64,000 bases of DNA from NCBI GenBank assembly GCA_963668365.1, contig OY764266.1, positions 4,216,001 through 4,280,000 on the forward strand, in the 5' to 3' direction. Source of the stretch: VXNE01 sp963668365 (GTDB lineage: Bacteria > Pseudomonadota > Gammaproteobacteria > Pseudomonadales > Azotimanducaceae). Shown piece after piece: positions 26,797 to 35,600 of the stretch. The translations under genes were made by a program, and so were the position numbers. The first letter of the stretch is position 1, and the number at the start of each line of letters is the position of its first letter. The notes under the pieces were generated by a model. It was not told where the DNA came from. It saw only the letters and a list, made by a program, of their open reading frames with translations, and made no database searches.

Positions 26797-28212
26797 ATGG
26801 CGAACAAACGACCCAACATTCTCTGGATATACATCGAAGACCAGGATCCGAGATACGGATGCTACGGCGAGACGCTGGTGGAAACGCCCAACATAGACGC
26901 CCTCGCCGCCGAGGGCGTGGTATTCGAGCGGGCTTACTCGCCGGCGCCGGTGTGCAGCCCCAGCCGCTCGGCGGTCATTACCGGCAGCTACGCGATTCGC
27001 CTGGGCACCCATGTCCAGCGCTCGATCCGCTTTCCCGGCGAAGAGATCCACCTGCCGGAGGACCACAAGACCGTGCCGGAGGTCTTCCGCGATGCCGGCT
27101 ACTTCACGTTCAACAACGGCAAGGACGACTACAACTTCGCCCGTGATCGAAGCATGCTGTATACCGCCGGCAACGATGCGCGGGAGCCGGACGGCAAGGT
27201 AAACGGCGGCGTGAGCCTGCAGCGCGGCAGCGGCGACTGGCGCGAGTGTCCCGCCGATATGCCCTTCTTCGCACAGATACAGACCAACGGCGGCAAGGAC
27301 GGCTACACCGCCGAGCAGGCATCGGAAATCCTGCAGCGGCTGGGGGTCGAGAATCCGGAACTCGTCAACCCTGACGATGTCACCGTGCCACCGCAGTATC
27401 CGGACATTCCGGAAATGCGCGAGATGGTCGCCAACCAGCTCAACACCATGCTGATCAGCGACATCCTCGTGGGTCAGATGATCGAGCGCCTGAAGGCGGA
27501 CGGACATTGGGGCAACACCATCATTTTCTTCCTGAGCGATCACGGCGCTTTATTCCCCCGCGCCAAGCAGATGTGCTACGAGGAGGGCCTGCACGTGCCG
27601 TTGATGGCGGCCGCGCCGGGCATGCCGGAATTCCAGGAGCAGATCCCGCCGGGCACGCGGCGCGGGGAACCGGTCGCCACCCTGGACGTGGGCGCCACAT
27701 CACTGGAGCTCGCCGGGATCGCGGTGCCGGACTACATGGACTCAGCCAACCTGTTCGAGGGACCCCGGCGCGAGCATGTGTTCTCGGCGAGGGACCGCTG
27801 CGAATGGGTGGTGGACAGGACCCGAAGCGCCATCGGCGACCGCTATCACTACATCAGGAACTTCATGACCGACCGGCCCGTCGCGCAGCCCAATTTCCGC
27901 GACGCGTGGCCGGCGATCATCAAGACCCGGGAGATGTATGAACGCGGTGAGCTGACACCGGCCCAGGCATCGGCCTATGGACCGAGGCCGGCGGAAGAAC
28001 TGTACGATCTGCAGGAGGACCCGCACGAAACGATCAACCTCGCGGACGACCCCGACCACCAGGAAATCCTGAAGGCCATGCGGGCTCTCGTGGAGGCCTG
28101 GATCGTGGATACGGATGACCGGGGGCAATACCCGGAATCGAAGGCGGCGCTCACGGTCACCAAGAAGCAGTTTCAGAGGTGGTGCACGGACCCGATATTC
28201 GATGATGTTTGA
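26797..28212 (+). CDS. Sulfatase without signal peptide
   Basis: A 471-residue type I sulfatase. The ATG at 26797 puts the metal site RPNILWIYIEDQDP at residue 5, leaving no export signal, so the enzyme is predicted cytoplasmic. The formylglycine motif is CSPSRSAVITG and a second metal region is FFLSDHGALFPR. The sequence runs closely parallel to the sulfatase at 17879 (shared ..EEGLHVP..AAPGM.., ELYDLQEDP), so the two are probably paralogues, with only the 17879 copy carrying an export segment. Upstream open frame (26581-26796) has no homology. Confidence 0.9.
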   Translation: MANKRPNILWIYIEDQDPRYGCYGETLVETPNIDALAAEGVVFERAYSPAPVCSPSRSAVITGSYAIRLGTHVQRSIRFPGEEIHLPEDHKTVPEVFRDAGYFTFNNGKDDYNFARDRSMLYTAGNDAREPDGKVNGGVSLQRGSGDWRECPADMPFFAQIQTNGGKDGYTAEQASEILQRLGVENPELVNPDDVTVPPQYPDIPEMREMVANQLNTMLISDILVGQMIERLKADGHWGNTIIFFLSDHGALFPRAKQMCYEEGLHVPLMAAAPGMPEFQEQIPPGTRRGEPVATLDVGATSLELAGIAVPDYMDSANLFEGPRREHVFSARDRCEWVVDRTRSAIGDRYHYIRNFMTDRPVAQPNFRDAWPAIIKTREMYERGELTPAQASAYGPRPAEELYDLQEDPHETINLADDPDHQEILKAMRALVEAWIVDTDDRGQYPESKAALTVTKKQFQRWCTDPIFDDV

Positions 28213-28245
28213 TTGGCGCTGTTCGTCGGCAATACCCCCGGTCCG

Positions 28246-28767
28246 TTAATCCGGCCACAAAAACTCAATTGACTCCAATTCCTCGACGAAGCAGTCTTCG
28301 TCGAGATTCCCCATGAACACGATCAAGTTCTTCCCTTCGTAGCGCGCCGACGGCACGATCAATCCATCACACGCCAGACAGTTCAGAGCGTCAGAAATCT
28401 CCTGGGTTCGCGAGTACTCCCGCCCGCGATAGCCCGCCTTTTCGACCCCAAGCTGTTCCAGTTCCTCGAACCCGAGTTCCACTACGCGCCTCAGGCGTAG
28501 ACTCAACTTCCAATTCGATGCCTCCCTATCCGGCCGCTGCTCGAACAACGACCAAAAAGCCTCGAACTCGACCGCCGCACCGTCGCGCTCAAGCGAGGTG
28601 TTGAGTATTTCGAACGCCCGATCCGGATCGTTCCAGCGGCCCCGGCCCGCGGTGCTTCCTTGTACGGCGCTACGGTCCCGCCAGACGACCCTGTACGCGA
28701 CTCCTTCGAAAGACTTTTTGGCCAGACCGCCCAATTGTTCTAGCAAGGCGGGATCCCGTTCCGGCAT
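28246..28767 (-). CDS. RES-domain toxin
   Basis: A 173-residue protein of the RES family, NAD+-consuming toxins named for conserved Arg, Glu and Ser. The candidates here are Arg in AYRVVWRD, Glu in VEFEAFWS and Ser in VPSARYEGKN. The RWND segment (GRGRWNDPDRAFEI) is also typical. RES toxins such as ParT, MbcT and Xre-RES toxins deplete NAD+ or ADP-ribosylate a target. The Xre antitoxin gene lies 89 bp upstream on the same strand. The gene is convergent with the sulfatase, 33 bp apart. Confidence 0.85.
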   Translation of the reverse strand: MPERDPALLEQLGGLAKKSFEGVAYRVVWRDRSAVQGSTAGRGRWNDPDRAFEILNTSLERDGAAVEFEAFWSLFEQRPDREASNWKLSLRLRRVVELGFEELEQLGVEKAGYRGREYSRTQEISDALNCLACDGLIVPSARYEGKNLIVFMGNLDEDCFVEELESIEFLWPD

Positions 28768-28856
28768 TTGCGCTACTCAACTCCGAATTCGTGCCTTTCG
28801 TCTACAGCCGTCTCGACGCAGTCACAAATGGAGTTCGTCGATCGGCCTTACAGCCG

Positions 28857-29216
28857 TCACGTATAGGAGGGGCTGCCCATCCCCTCAATCGCCTCCAGAA
28901 CCTCCTGGACCCTACCCTCCCGGATCAAGTCCGCCGGTCGAACGCCGTCGAAGTATCTGTGCCTGGAATACAGCCACGCACGGGCCGTCCTCGGGTCCGA
29001 ATAGAACTCAGCCAGCCGTTCCACAATGTACTCCAGGTCCACCAGCAGACTCTCGTTGCCTGGCCTGGGGTACGCGCGTCCGTGGTTCCAACGCGACACC
29101 GTCTCCGGACTCGTACCCAGCATGTTCGCCACGTCGACCGAGCGTATCGCCGCCTTCGTCCTCAGCAGGTCCAGCTTCTCCGCCACCACGTTTCCTGCCA
29201 CGATTGCACTTGACAT
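28857..29216 (-). CDS. Xre-family antitoxin with DUF2384 (MbcA/ParS) domain
   Basis: A 119-residue protein. The N-terminal half is a helix-turn-helix (IRSVDVANMLGTSPETVSRW) and the C-terminal half is the toxin-binding domain (ARAWLYSRHRYFDGVRPADL then REGRVQEVLEAIEGM). This arrangement is that of antitoxins of RES toxins: dimeric DNA-binding repressors that block the toxin active site. A promoter-like sequence at 29320-29356 on the same strand fits autoregulated transcription. Confidence 0.88.
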   Translation of the reverse strand: MSSAIVAGNVVAEKLDLLRTKAAIRSVDVANMLGTSPETVSRWNHGRAYPRPGNESLLVDLEYIVERLAEFYSDPRTARAWLYSRHRYFDGVRPADLIREGRVQEVLEAIEGMGSPSYT

Positions 29217-29319
29217 CGCCTGTCCTCCGAAGCCCCTGCCCTACCGAAACACCACGCGCCAATTCGTCGAATCCAATGATGCATGCGCTTCCACCGCCGC
29301 CCGCATTGACGAGTTAGTA

Positions 29320-29356
29320 GATATTAAGATAGACATATTTATTGATGCATTGTCAA
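29320..29356 (-). promoter_or_regulatory. Candidate promoter/operator of the xre-res operon
   Basis: Within the 534-bp gap 29217-29750, one AT-rich island stands out. On the minus strand it has a perfect TTGACA (29356-29351), followed by TATGTC, TATCTT and TAATAT as possible -10 boxes. The short repeats TCTATCTTAATATCTACT may be the operator for the Xre antitoxin. The remainder of the gap (29217-29310 and 29360-29750) shows no gene with motifs. Confidence 0.4.
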
Positions 29357-29750
29357 TAGCCGGTGCCCAGTCATGCAAAGTCCTTAATCCCCTTATTAAG
29401 GGCGCGCCGTGGGACGTTCGCTGCGGCATGCTGGCGGAACCCGACGTCGAATCGCGTATGGTCCGCTACCGGTTTGGGCCGTGGGGCCTCTGCCAACGTG
29501 CTCGTACCCCGAAACCTCCGCAATCCGTCCTGACGGCCAACGCACGACTCCATCACCCGCCCCCGGCTAAACACGACCTTCGTCCCCGATCGCTTCCACC
29601 GTAGCACTTCCCGCCCGCGCACGGTCCTCGCCCCGCTCTCTCAGCCCGCCTACCATTTCACCGGTCCCGGCACCCGCGTTCCCCTCACAACGCCCGTACC
29701 CAACAGGCACCCCAATTGAACCGATTCTCGCGCAAGCGTACGCTGGACTC

Positions 29751-30020
29751 ATGATCGCCGATACCGCCAGCATCCGTTCGGAACTCGAGCACCTGCGCGA
29801 CCTGCCAACCCCGGTAAGGTCGTGGCTTGTCGAAGAAGGACTCGACGCCACTGACGACCCCGCCGTTTGGGTCTGGGCGCTCGTGGAACGCGACGATGTC
29901 GACATGGACACGCTGAACCAGCTAAAGGCAATCGCGCGCGAGGTCGTTCGCGATGCAACCGGTGGCCTTTGGGCCTATGTGCTGGTACGAGGTGCGGACG
30001 AAGCCAACGTGGCGGCGTGA
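29751..30020 (+). CDS. Small acidic protein upstream of a HEPN gene (putative partner)
   Basis: An 89-residue acidic protein (start ATG 29751) that I do not recognise by family. The pattern is helical (IRSELEHLRDLPTPVRSWL, MDTLNQLKAIAREVVRD), and it ends with the strand LWAYVLVRGADEANVA. It lies about 140 bp before the broken HEPN gene on the same strand, a position typical for a toxin partner. An antitoxin or regulator role is inferred from position only. Confidence 0.5.
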   Translation: MIADTASIRSELEHLRDLPTPVRSWLVEEGLDATDDPAVWVWALVERDDVDMDTLNQLKAIAREVVRDATGGLWAYVLVRGADEANVAA

Positions 30021-30522
30021 GCCTTCCCCGAGATTTGCTGGCGTAGGCTAGCATCGTGCCCCGTAGAACGGCACGCAGCGCCGATCAAGGCGCATGGTGA
30101 TAGGTGGGATCTGGGCGGGGGTGAAACACGGGGTGCCCGAAGGGCCGACGGATTTCATGGCGCCAGGCTCCTCGCGGCCAAGGAACCCAGCAGACCCAAG
30201 CAGGCCAGCCTGCGGCGCGCCGTTTCGGCCACCTACTACGCACTGTTCCATTTGCTTGTCGGCGACGCCGTGCGACGCCTCCTGGCTGGAAGCGACCATG
30301 AAGCGTTGCGTCACTGCCTGGGCCGCGTCTTCGTCACGCCGTCATGAAGCGCGTCGCCCGACAGTTCGCTCAGAGAGGCGTGTCCCCGAAGCTGGAGCCC
30401 GGATTGAACCAACTGCCCCTTCAGGAGGAGATCGTCCGAGTCGCGGCGGCTTTCGTCGACCTCCAGCAACAACGCCACGAGGCCGACTACGACATGGGCC
30501 GCTCTTTCACCCGGCTTGAGGT

Positions 30523-30528
30523 CCTAAG
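30523..30528. repeat. Target-site duplication, left copy (CCTAAG)
   Basis: CCTAAG directly abuts the left end of the ISAzo13-like element; the identical hexamer follows the right end at 31834-31839. Deleting the element with one copy restores the host reading frame, supporting a 6-bp (or slightly shorter) duplication. Confidence 0.7.
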
Positions 30529-31833
30529 GGCTCTCGCCAAAATAGAATGTCCGATATGATCGGCGTTTGTTATGCTGTCGGCGATGGCTGGTTTGACGCA
30601 AGCGGCGGTGACGGAGGCGTTGCGGGGGAAGTACGCGGTGTTGGGGCCGCTGCTGGATGAGCGCACGCGTCGGCTGTGGGCGGCGGCGGAGGCGCGGGCC
30701 ATCGGGCGTGGCGGCGTGACGCGCGTCGCCGAGGCGACGGGGATGTCGCGGGTCACGGTGCGCGCGGGGTTGCGGGAGCTGGACGCGGGGGCGGCGCCGG
30801 TGGGGGCCGCGCGGCAGCGCCGTCCGGGCGGCGGCCGCAAGACGCTGACGGCGCGGGACGCGGGCCTGGTGGACGCGCTGGAGCGGGAACTCGAGCCGGT
30901 GACGCGGGGCGACCCGACCGGCCCGTTGCGCTGGACCTGCAGCAGCGCGGCGCGGTTGGCGCGACGGTTGCGGGACGCGGGGCATCCGGTCAGCGAGCGC
31001 ACGGTGAATCGCCTGCTGCACGAACTGGGCTACAGCCTGCAGGCCAACCGCAAGACGCTCGAAGGACGCCAGCATCCGGACCGCGACGCGCAGTTCCGGC
31101 GCATCGACCGACGCGTGCGGGCGTTCCAGCGCCTGGGGCAGCCGGTGGTGTCGGTGGACACGAAGAAGAAGGAGCTGGTCGGCCCGTACCGCAACGGCGG
31201 CAGGGAATGGCGTCCGAAGGGACGCCCCGAGGAGGTGAAGGTGCATGACTTCATCGACCGGGACCTCGGCAAGGCGATTCCGTACGGGGTGTACGACCTG
31301 ACGGCCAACGCCGGCTGGGTGGGCGTCGGCGTGGACCACGACACCTCGGAGTTCGCGGTGGCGACGCTGCGGCGCTGGTGGCGGCAGATGGGTCGCCACG
31401 CCTACCCGGAGGCCCGCCGCCTGCTGGTCACGGCGGACGGCGGCGGTTCCAACGGCAGCCGTTCGCGCCTGTGGAAGTACGAGCTGCAGCAGCTGGCCGA
31501 CACCCTCGGGCTGCGCATCTCGGTGTGTCACTTCCCGCCGGGCACCAGCAAGTGGAACAAGATCGAGCATCGCATGTTCTGCCACATCACCCAGAACTGG
31601 CGCGGCCGGCCGCTGGTGAGCCACGAGGTCGTGGTCAACCTGATCGGCGCAACGACCACCAGGGAGGGCCTGGCGATCCGCTCCGAACTCGACGAAGGCC
31701 AATACCCGACCGGCCGCCAGATCACCGACGCGCAGATGAACAACCTCGCCATCAAGCGCGACCCCTTCCATGGCGAGTGGAACTACAGCCTCTTGCCAAA
31801 CACCATGAACGGATAGATTAATTTGGCGAGCTT
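30529..31833 (+). mobile_element. ISAzo13-like insertion sequence
   Basis: A 1305-bp element between direct CCTAAG copies at 30523-30528 and 31834-31839. The ends are short imperfect inverted repeats (left GGCTCTCGCCAAAATA, right complement AAGCTCGCCAAATTAA; shared core CTCGCCAAA). It contains one transposase gene. The insertion splits a HEPN gene. Confidence 0.8.
30572..31816 (+). CDS. ISAzo13-family transposase
   Basis: A 414-residue DDE transposase. The N-terminal ~110 residues include a helix-turn-helix (VTRVAEATGMSRVTVRAGL). The catalytic core shows PVVSVDTKKKELVGPYRNGG (first Asp), LLVTADGGGSNGSRSRLWKY (second Asp) and CHFPPGTSKWNKIEHRMF (Glu). The KKKELVGxxxNGGxEWxPxGxPxxVxxHDF run is characteristic of this family. 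The gene appears intact, so the element may still be active. Confidence 0.93.
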   Translation: MLSAMAGLTQAAVTEALRGKYAVLGPLLDERTRRLWAAAEARAIGRGGVTRVAEATGMSRVTVRAGLRELDAGAAPVGAARQRRPGGGRKTLTARDAGLVDALERELEPVTRGDPTGPLRWTCSSAARLARRLRDAGHPVSERTVNRLLHELGYSLQANRKTLEGRQHPDRDAQFRRIDRRVRAFQRLGQPVVSVDTKKKELVGPYRNGGREWRPKGRPEEVKVHDFIDRDLGKAIPYGVYDLTANAGWVGVGVDHDTSEFAVATLRRWWRQMGRHAYPEARRLLVTADGGGSNGSRSRLWKYELQQLADTLGLRISVCHFPPGTSKWNKIEHRMFCHITQNWRGRPLVSHEVVVNLIGATTTREGLAIRSELDEGQYPTGRQITDAQMNNLAIKRDPFHGEWNYSLLPNTMNG

Positions 31834-32109
31834 CCTAAGTCTCATCAGCGACGCCGAGCGCGCCTTCGTCGATTGGCACGCCGTCCGCCACTCGGTCCAG
31901 GCCGACACCTTCCTGATCGGGCTGCTCGCGTTCGAGAAGATTCGGCTCTAGGCGGCTCTCCTACGCCCCTATTCGTCCCCTAACCCCGCACTATGTGTGC
32001 ACCTGTCGCACCGATGCCCAGCGAGCTTTGACTCCCGACCGTCTGATATCATAATTTGCAGTCGCACGGGTTCGGCAGATCGACTGCTCCCGCGACAGGA
32101 GGCAACGCG

Positions 32110-32366
32110 ATGAGCACAAGTCTCACCGTCCGGGACATCGATCCCGCCGACAAGTCTGGCTCAGGCGCGAAGCACGCCATGTCCGCGTGTCGATGGAAGA
32201 GTTCGTGCGCCGCCTGATCCACGAGAAGCGCGCCAAGACCGAGCATCGACCCAAACCGTCCGAAGCCTTCGCGCGCCACTTCGGCGAGCAGCACGGCGTC
32301 GAGCTGCCGCCCCCGGCGCGTTGCGGCTACAGGCCGCTGTCGTTTGCCGAAGAGGACGGCGAATGA
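32110..32366 (+). pseudogene. VapB/FitA-type antitoxin gene, frameshifted
   Basis: The ATG at 32110 begins MSTSLTVRDIDPADKS, a FitA-like ribbon-helix-helix start. Near 32155 the frame shifts and continues as LRREARHVRVSMEEFVRRL and PLSFAEEDGE to a TGA at 32364-32366. The two halves together make a normal ~85-residue antitoxin. It overlaps the VapC start by 4 nt (ATGA), as in intact pairs. The shift may be real decay or a sequencing error; a frameshift in both partners favours decay. Confidence 0.65.
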
Positions 32367-32792
32367 CCGTCCAGCTTGCCTGGTTGATCGATACGAACGT
32401 CGTCTCCGAAATGATGCGGCCCCGCGTCCCGGAGCCCGGGTCGCCGCCTTCCTGGATTCCATCGAAAGCGAGGGCATCGGCCTCGCCTCCGTTACCGTCT
32501 GGGAAGTCCTCGACGGTATCGGCCGTCTCTCCCGGGCTGGCACCGAGAGAACCTCGCCACCCGATTCCACGATCTCCTCGACGAACTGTTCGAGGACCGG
32601 GTCATCGACTGGTCCCTGGCCGACGCCCAAGCGTGTGCACGGATCATGGAGGACAAGCACCGCTGCGGCGAATCGCTCGACGATCACGTCCCGGATGCAT
32701 TCCTCGCGGCCGCCGCCTCCCGAGGACTTGCCGTCGTGACGCGGAACACCGGCGTAACTACCGTAGATCCCTGGACCGCAAGTCCACGATGA
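32363..32792 (+). pseudogene. VapC/FitB-type PIN toxin gene, two frameshifts
   Basis: The ATG at 32363 begins VQLAWLIDTNVVSEMMRPR, the PIN-domain N-terminus with the first acidic residue in DTNVVSE. The product then switches frame (ARVAAFLDSIESEGIGLASV, TVWEVLDGIGRLSRAG) and again near 32550 (ENLATRFHDLLDELFED, HVPDAFLAAAASRGLAVVT), ending at TGA 32790-32792. All PIN acidic positions can be found once the frames are joined. PIN toxins are Mg-dependent RNases. Confidence 0.7.
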
Positions 32793-32849
32793 GCACCGCT
32801 CCCGACACTGACGGGCCTGTTCACTGGGAGCCTCCACGAGACCGATCCC

Positions 32850-35600
32850 ATGCCGCGTAACGTCAACCAGAACCCGGAACAAATCGCCCGCGACCGGATC
32901 GATGATCGCCTCCGGGCGGCGGGCTGGCGCGTGCAGGACAAAGACGCACTCGACTTCAACGCGGGGCTGGGCGTCGCGGTGCGCGAATACCAGACCGACA
33001 TCGGACCTGCCGACTATGTTCTCTTCGTCGACAGACAGGCCGTCGGGGTCGTGGAGGCCAAACCGGACAACTGGGGCGCCAAACTCACGACGGTCGAAGA
33101 GCAGTCCGAGGGCTACGCCAAGGCCAAGCTCAAGTGGGTCTCGAACGCCGAACCTCTGCCCTTTCTCTATGAGAGCACGGGGCAAATCACGCGGTTCACG
33201 AACGGGCGCGACCCCAATCCGCGTTCTCGGGAGACCTTCACCTTCCACCGCCCGGAGACATTCCAGTCCTGGGCGCTCGCCCCACGATCCTTTCGGTCGG
33301 GCGTCGCCTCGCTCCCGTTGCTGAACCCCGCCGGCCTGCGCGAGTGCCAGATCAACGCGATCACCAATCTCGAAGCTTCGCTGAAGGCCGACAAGCCGCG
33401 CGCGCTAGTCCAGATGGCGACCGGGGCCGGCAAGACCTTCGCCGCGGTCACGCAGGTCTACCGCCTGCTCAAGCATGCGGGCGCAAGTCGTGTCCTCTTT
33501 CTGGTCGATACCCGCAACCTGGGCGAGCAGGCCGAACAGGAGTTCATGGCCTACATCCCGAACGACGACAACCGCAAGTTCATCGAGCTCTACAACGTTC
33601 AGCGCCTGAAGTCGCCTTCCATCGCCGGCGATGTGCAGGTCGTCATTTCGACGATCCAGCGCATGTACGCGACGCTCAAGGGGGAGGAACTCGCGGAGGG
33701 CGCGGAAGAGGAACATCCCGAGGAGCGGCAATGGCACCGCAGGGAACCCTTGCCGGTCGTCTACAACGCCGCGCTCCCGCCAGAATATTTCGATGTGGTC
33801 ATCATCGATGAGTGCCACCGCTCGATCTACAACCTGTGGCGGCAGGTCGTCGAGTATTTCGATGCCTTCCTGATCGGCCTCACCGCCACGCCGGACAACC
33901 GCACCTACGGGTTCTTTCAGAAGAATGTCGTCAGTGAATACACCCACGAAGAGGCCGTGGCGGACAAGGTCAATGTGGGCAACGAGATTTACCTGATCGA
34001 CACGGAAATCACGCAAAGCGGCGAGACCATCAAGGCCCAGCAACTCGTGGAGAAGCGGGAGCGGCAGACCCGCGCGCGTCGGTGGGAAGTCCAGGACGAG
34101 CCTACGGTCTATACCGCCGCGCAGCTCGACCGTTCGGTCGTGAACCCCGATCAGATCCGAACCGTGATTCGCGCCTTCCACGACAACTGGCCGCAGATAT
34201 TTCCCGGCCGGGAGGAGCTTCCCAAGACCCTGATCTTCGCCAAGACCGACAGCCACGCCGACGACATCATCCAGACCGTGCGGCAGGAGTTCGGCGAAGG
34301 CAACGAGTTCTGCCGCAAGATCACCAATGGGGCCAAGACTCCGAAGTCCACCCTCGCGGCCTTTCGCAACGAGTATTCCCCGCGCATCGCCGTCACCGTG
34401 GACATGATCGCCACCGGCACCGACGTGAGGCCGCTCGAATGCCTGCTGTTCATGCGCGACGTCAAATCGCGAAACTACTTCGAGCAGATGAAGGGCCGCG
34501 GCACCCGCGTTCTCACGCCGGACGATCTCCGGAAGGTCACGCCGTCCGCTCCCGCCAAGACCCACTACGTCATCGTCGACGCCGTGGGAGTCACGAAATC
34601 GATAAAGACCGACAGTCAGCCGCTCGACACGAAGCCCTCCGTCCCGTTCAAGGACCTTGCAATGGGGCTGATGATGGGCGACCGGTCCGAGGAGACGGTG
34701 AGTTCCCTGGCCGGGCGCCTCTCGCGCCTCGATAACAAGCTCGGCGCCGAGGATCAGACGAAGATCGAACAAGCCGCCGGCAAGTCCCTGTCTATGATCG
34801 TCCGCGATCTGCTCGACGCCATCGACGCCGACAAGGTCGAAGCCGACGCCATCGCCGCGGGCCACACCGAACCCGACGACGCCGACATGAGGGCGGTGCG
34901 CGAAGAACGGATCAAGCGGGCAGCCAACGTCTTCACCGGTTCGATCATCAACCTGGTGGACACGATTCGGCGCGACAATGAACAGACCATCGACCACGAC
35001 AACCTCGACACACTCGTGCGCGCCGAATGGGCTGGCGACGTGGCGGCGAACGCCGATCGGATCGCGCAGGACTTCGAGGAGTATCTGCGGGAGAACCGCG
35101 ACGAGATCGAGGCCCTCACGATCTACTTCACCCAGCCCGCGCGGCGGTCGCAGGTGACCCTCGACATGATCAAGGACGTCTTGGGGAAGCTCTCGGAAGA
35201 CCGCCCACGTCTTGCCCCGATCACCGTCTGGCGCGCCTATGCGCATCTCGACGACTACAAGGGCGAGAATCCACTCAACGAACTGACGTTGCTTGTTGCC
35301 CTCATCCGACGAGTAAGCGGCCTCGACGAGACATTGACCCGCCACTCCGATCGGGTCAGGCGGAACTTCCGGGACTGGATCCTGAAACGTCATGCCGGGG
35401 CGGGCAAGAAGTTCTCGGAAGAACAGATGGACTGGCTCCGCATGATCCGCGACCACCTTGCGACGTCGTTCACCATTGAGCGCGACGATCTGGAGATGGC
35501 TCCGTTCGATGCGCATGGCGGTTTGGGACGAATGTACGTGCTCTTTGGCGACGGGATGGATGACGTCATGTCCGAGGTGAATGAAGCGTTGGCGGCATGA
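32850..35600 (+). CDS. hsdR: Type I restriction enzyme, R subunit
   Basis: The 916-residue motor and nuclease subunit of a type I restriction-modification complex. An N-terminal PD-(D/E)xK nuclease shows IGPADYVLFV and VVEAKPDN. The SF2 translocase follows: Walker A in MATGAGKTF, motif II DECHRS, motif III TATP, and the second RecA domain with DMIATGTDVRPLECLLFMRD and QMKGRGTRV. The C-terminal part (about 600-916) is helical and would contact the methylase core. The product cuts unmethylated DNA after ATP-driven translocation. The hsdS start overlaps its stop (ATGA). Confidence 0.96.
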   Translation: MPRNVNQNPEQIARDRIDDRLRAAGWRVQDKDALDFNAGLGVAVREYQTDIGPADYVLFVDRQAVGVVEAKPDNWGAKLTTVEEQSEGYAKAKLKWVSNAEPLPFLYESTGQITRFTNGRDPNPRSRETFTFHRPETFQSWALAPRSFRSGVASLPLLNPAGLRECQINAITNLEASLKADKPRALVQMATGAGKTFAAVTQVYRLLKHAGASRVLFLVDTRNLGEQAEQEFMAYIPNDDNRKFIELYNVQRLKSPSIAGDVQVVISTIQRMYATLKGEELAEGAEEEHPEERQWHRREPLPVVYNAALPPEYFDVVIIDECHRSIYNLWRQVVEYFDAFLIGLTATPDNRTYGFFQKNVVSEYTHEEAVADKVNVGNEIYLIDTEITQSGETIKAQQLVEKRERQTRARRWEVQDEPTVYTAAQLDRSVVNPDQIRTVIRAFHDNWPQIFPGREELPKTLIFAKTDSHADDIIQTVRQEFGEGNEFCRKITNGAKTPKSTLAAFRNEYSPRIAVTVDMIATGTDVRPLECLLFMRDVKSRNYFEQMKGRGTRVLTPDDLRKVTPSAPAKTHYVIVDAVGVTKSIKTDSQPLDTKPSVPFKDLAMGLMMGDRSEETVSSLAGRLSRLDNKLGAEDQTKIEQAAGKSLSMIVRDLLDAIDADKVEADAIAAGHTEPDDADMRAVREERIKRAANVFTGSIINLVDTIRRDNEQTIDHDNLDTLVRAEWAGDVAANADRIAQDFEEYLRENRDEIEALTIYFTQPARRSQVTLDMIKDVLGKLSEDRPRLAPITVWRAYAHLDDYKGENPLNELTLLVALIRRVSGLDETLTRHSDRVRRNFRDWILKRHAGAGKKFSEEQMDWLRMIRDHLATSFTIERDDLEMAPFDAHGGLGRMYVLFGDGMDDVMSEVNEALAA

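Larger units (their letters stand above)
30156..31951 (+). pseudogene. HEPN-domain gene, broken by a frameshift and an IS
   Basis: Three pieces can be joined. Piece 1 (about 30156-30333) reads LLAAKEPSRPKQASLRRAVS and ATYYALFHLLVGDAV, a HEPN signature. Piece 2 (30344-30528) continues in another frame as MKRVARQFAQRGVSPKL to MGRSFTRLEVL; one base is missing near 30333. Piece 3 starts after the insertion at 31834 and reads SLISDAERAFVDWHAVRHSV and ADTFLIGLLAFEKIRL to a TAG at 31949-31951. Removing the IS and one CCTAAG copy restores the piece 2-piece 3 frame exactly. HEPN proteins are often RNases or toxins. The start codon is unclear. Confidence 0.7.
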
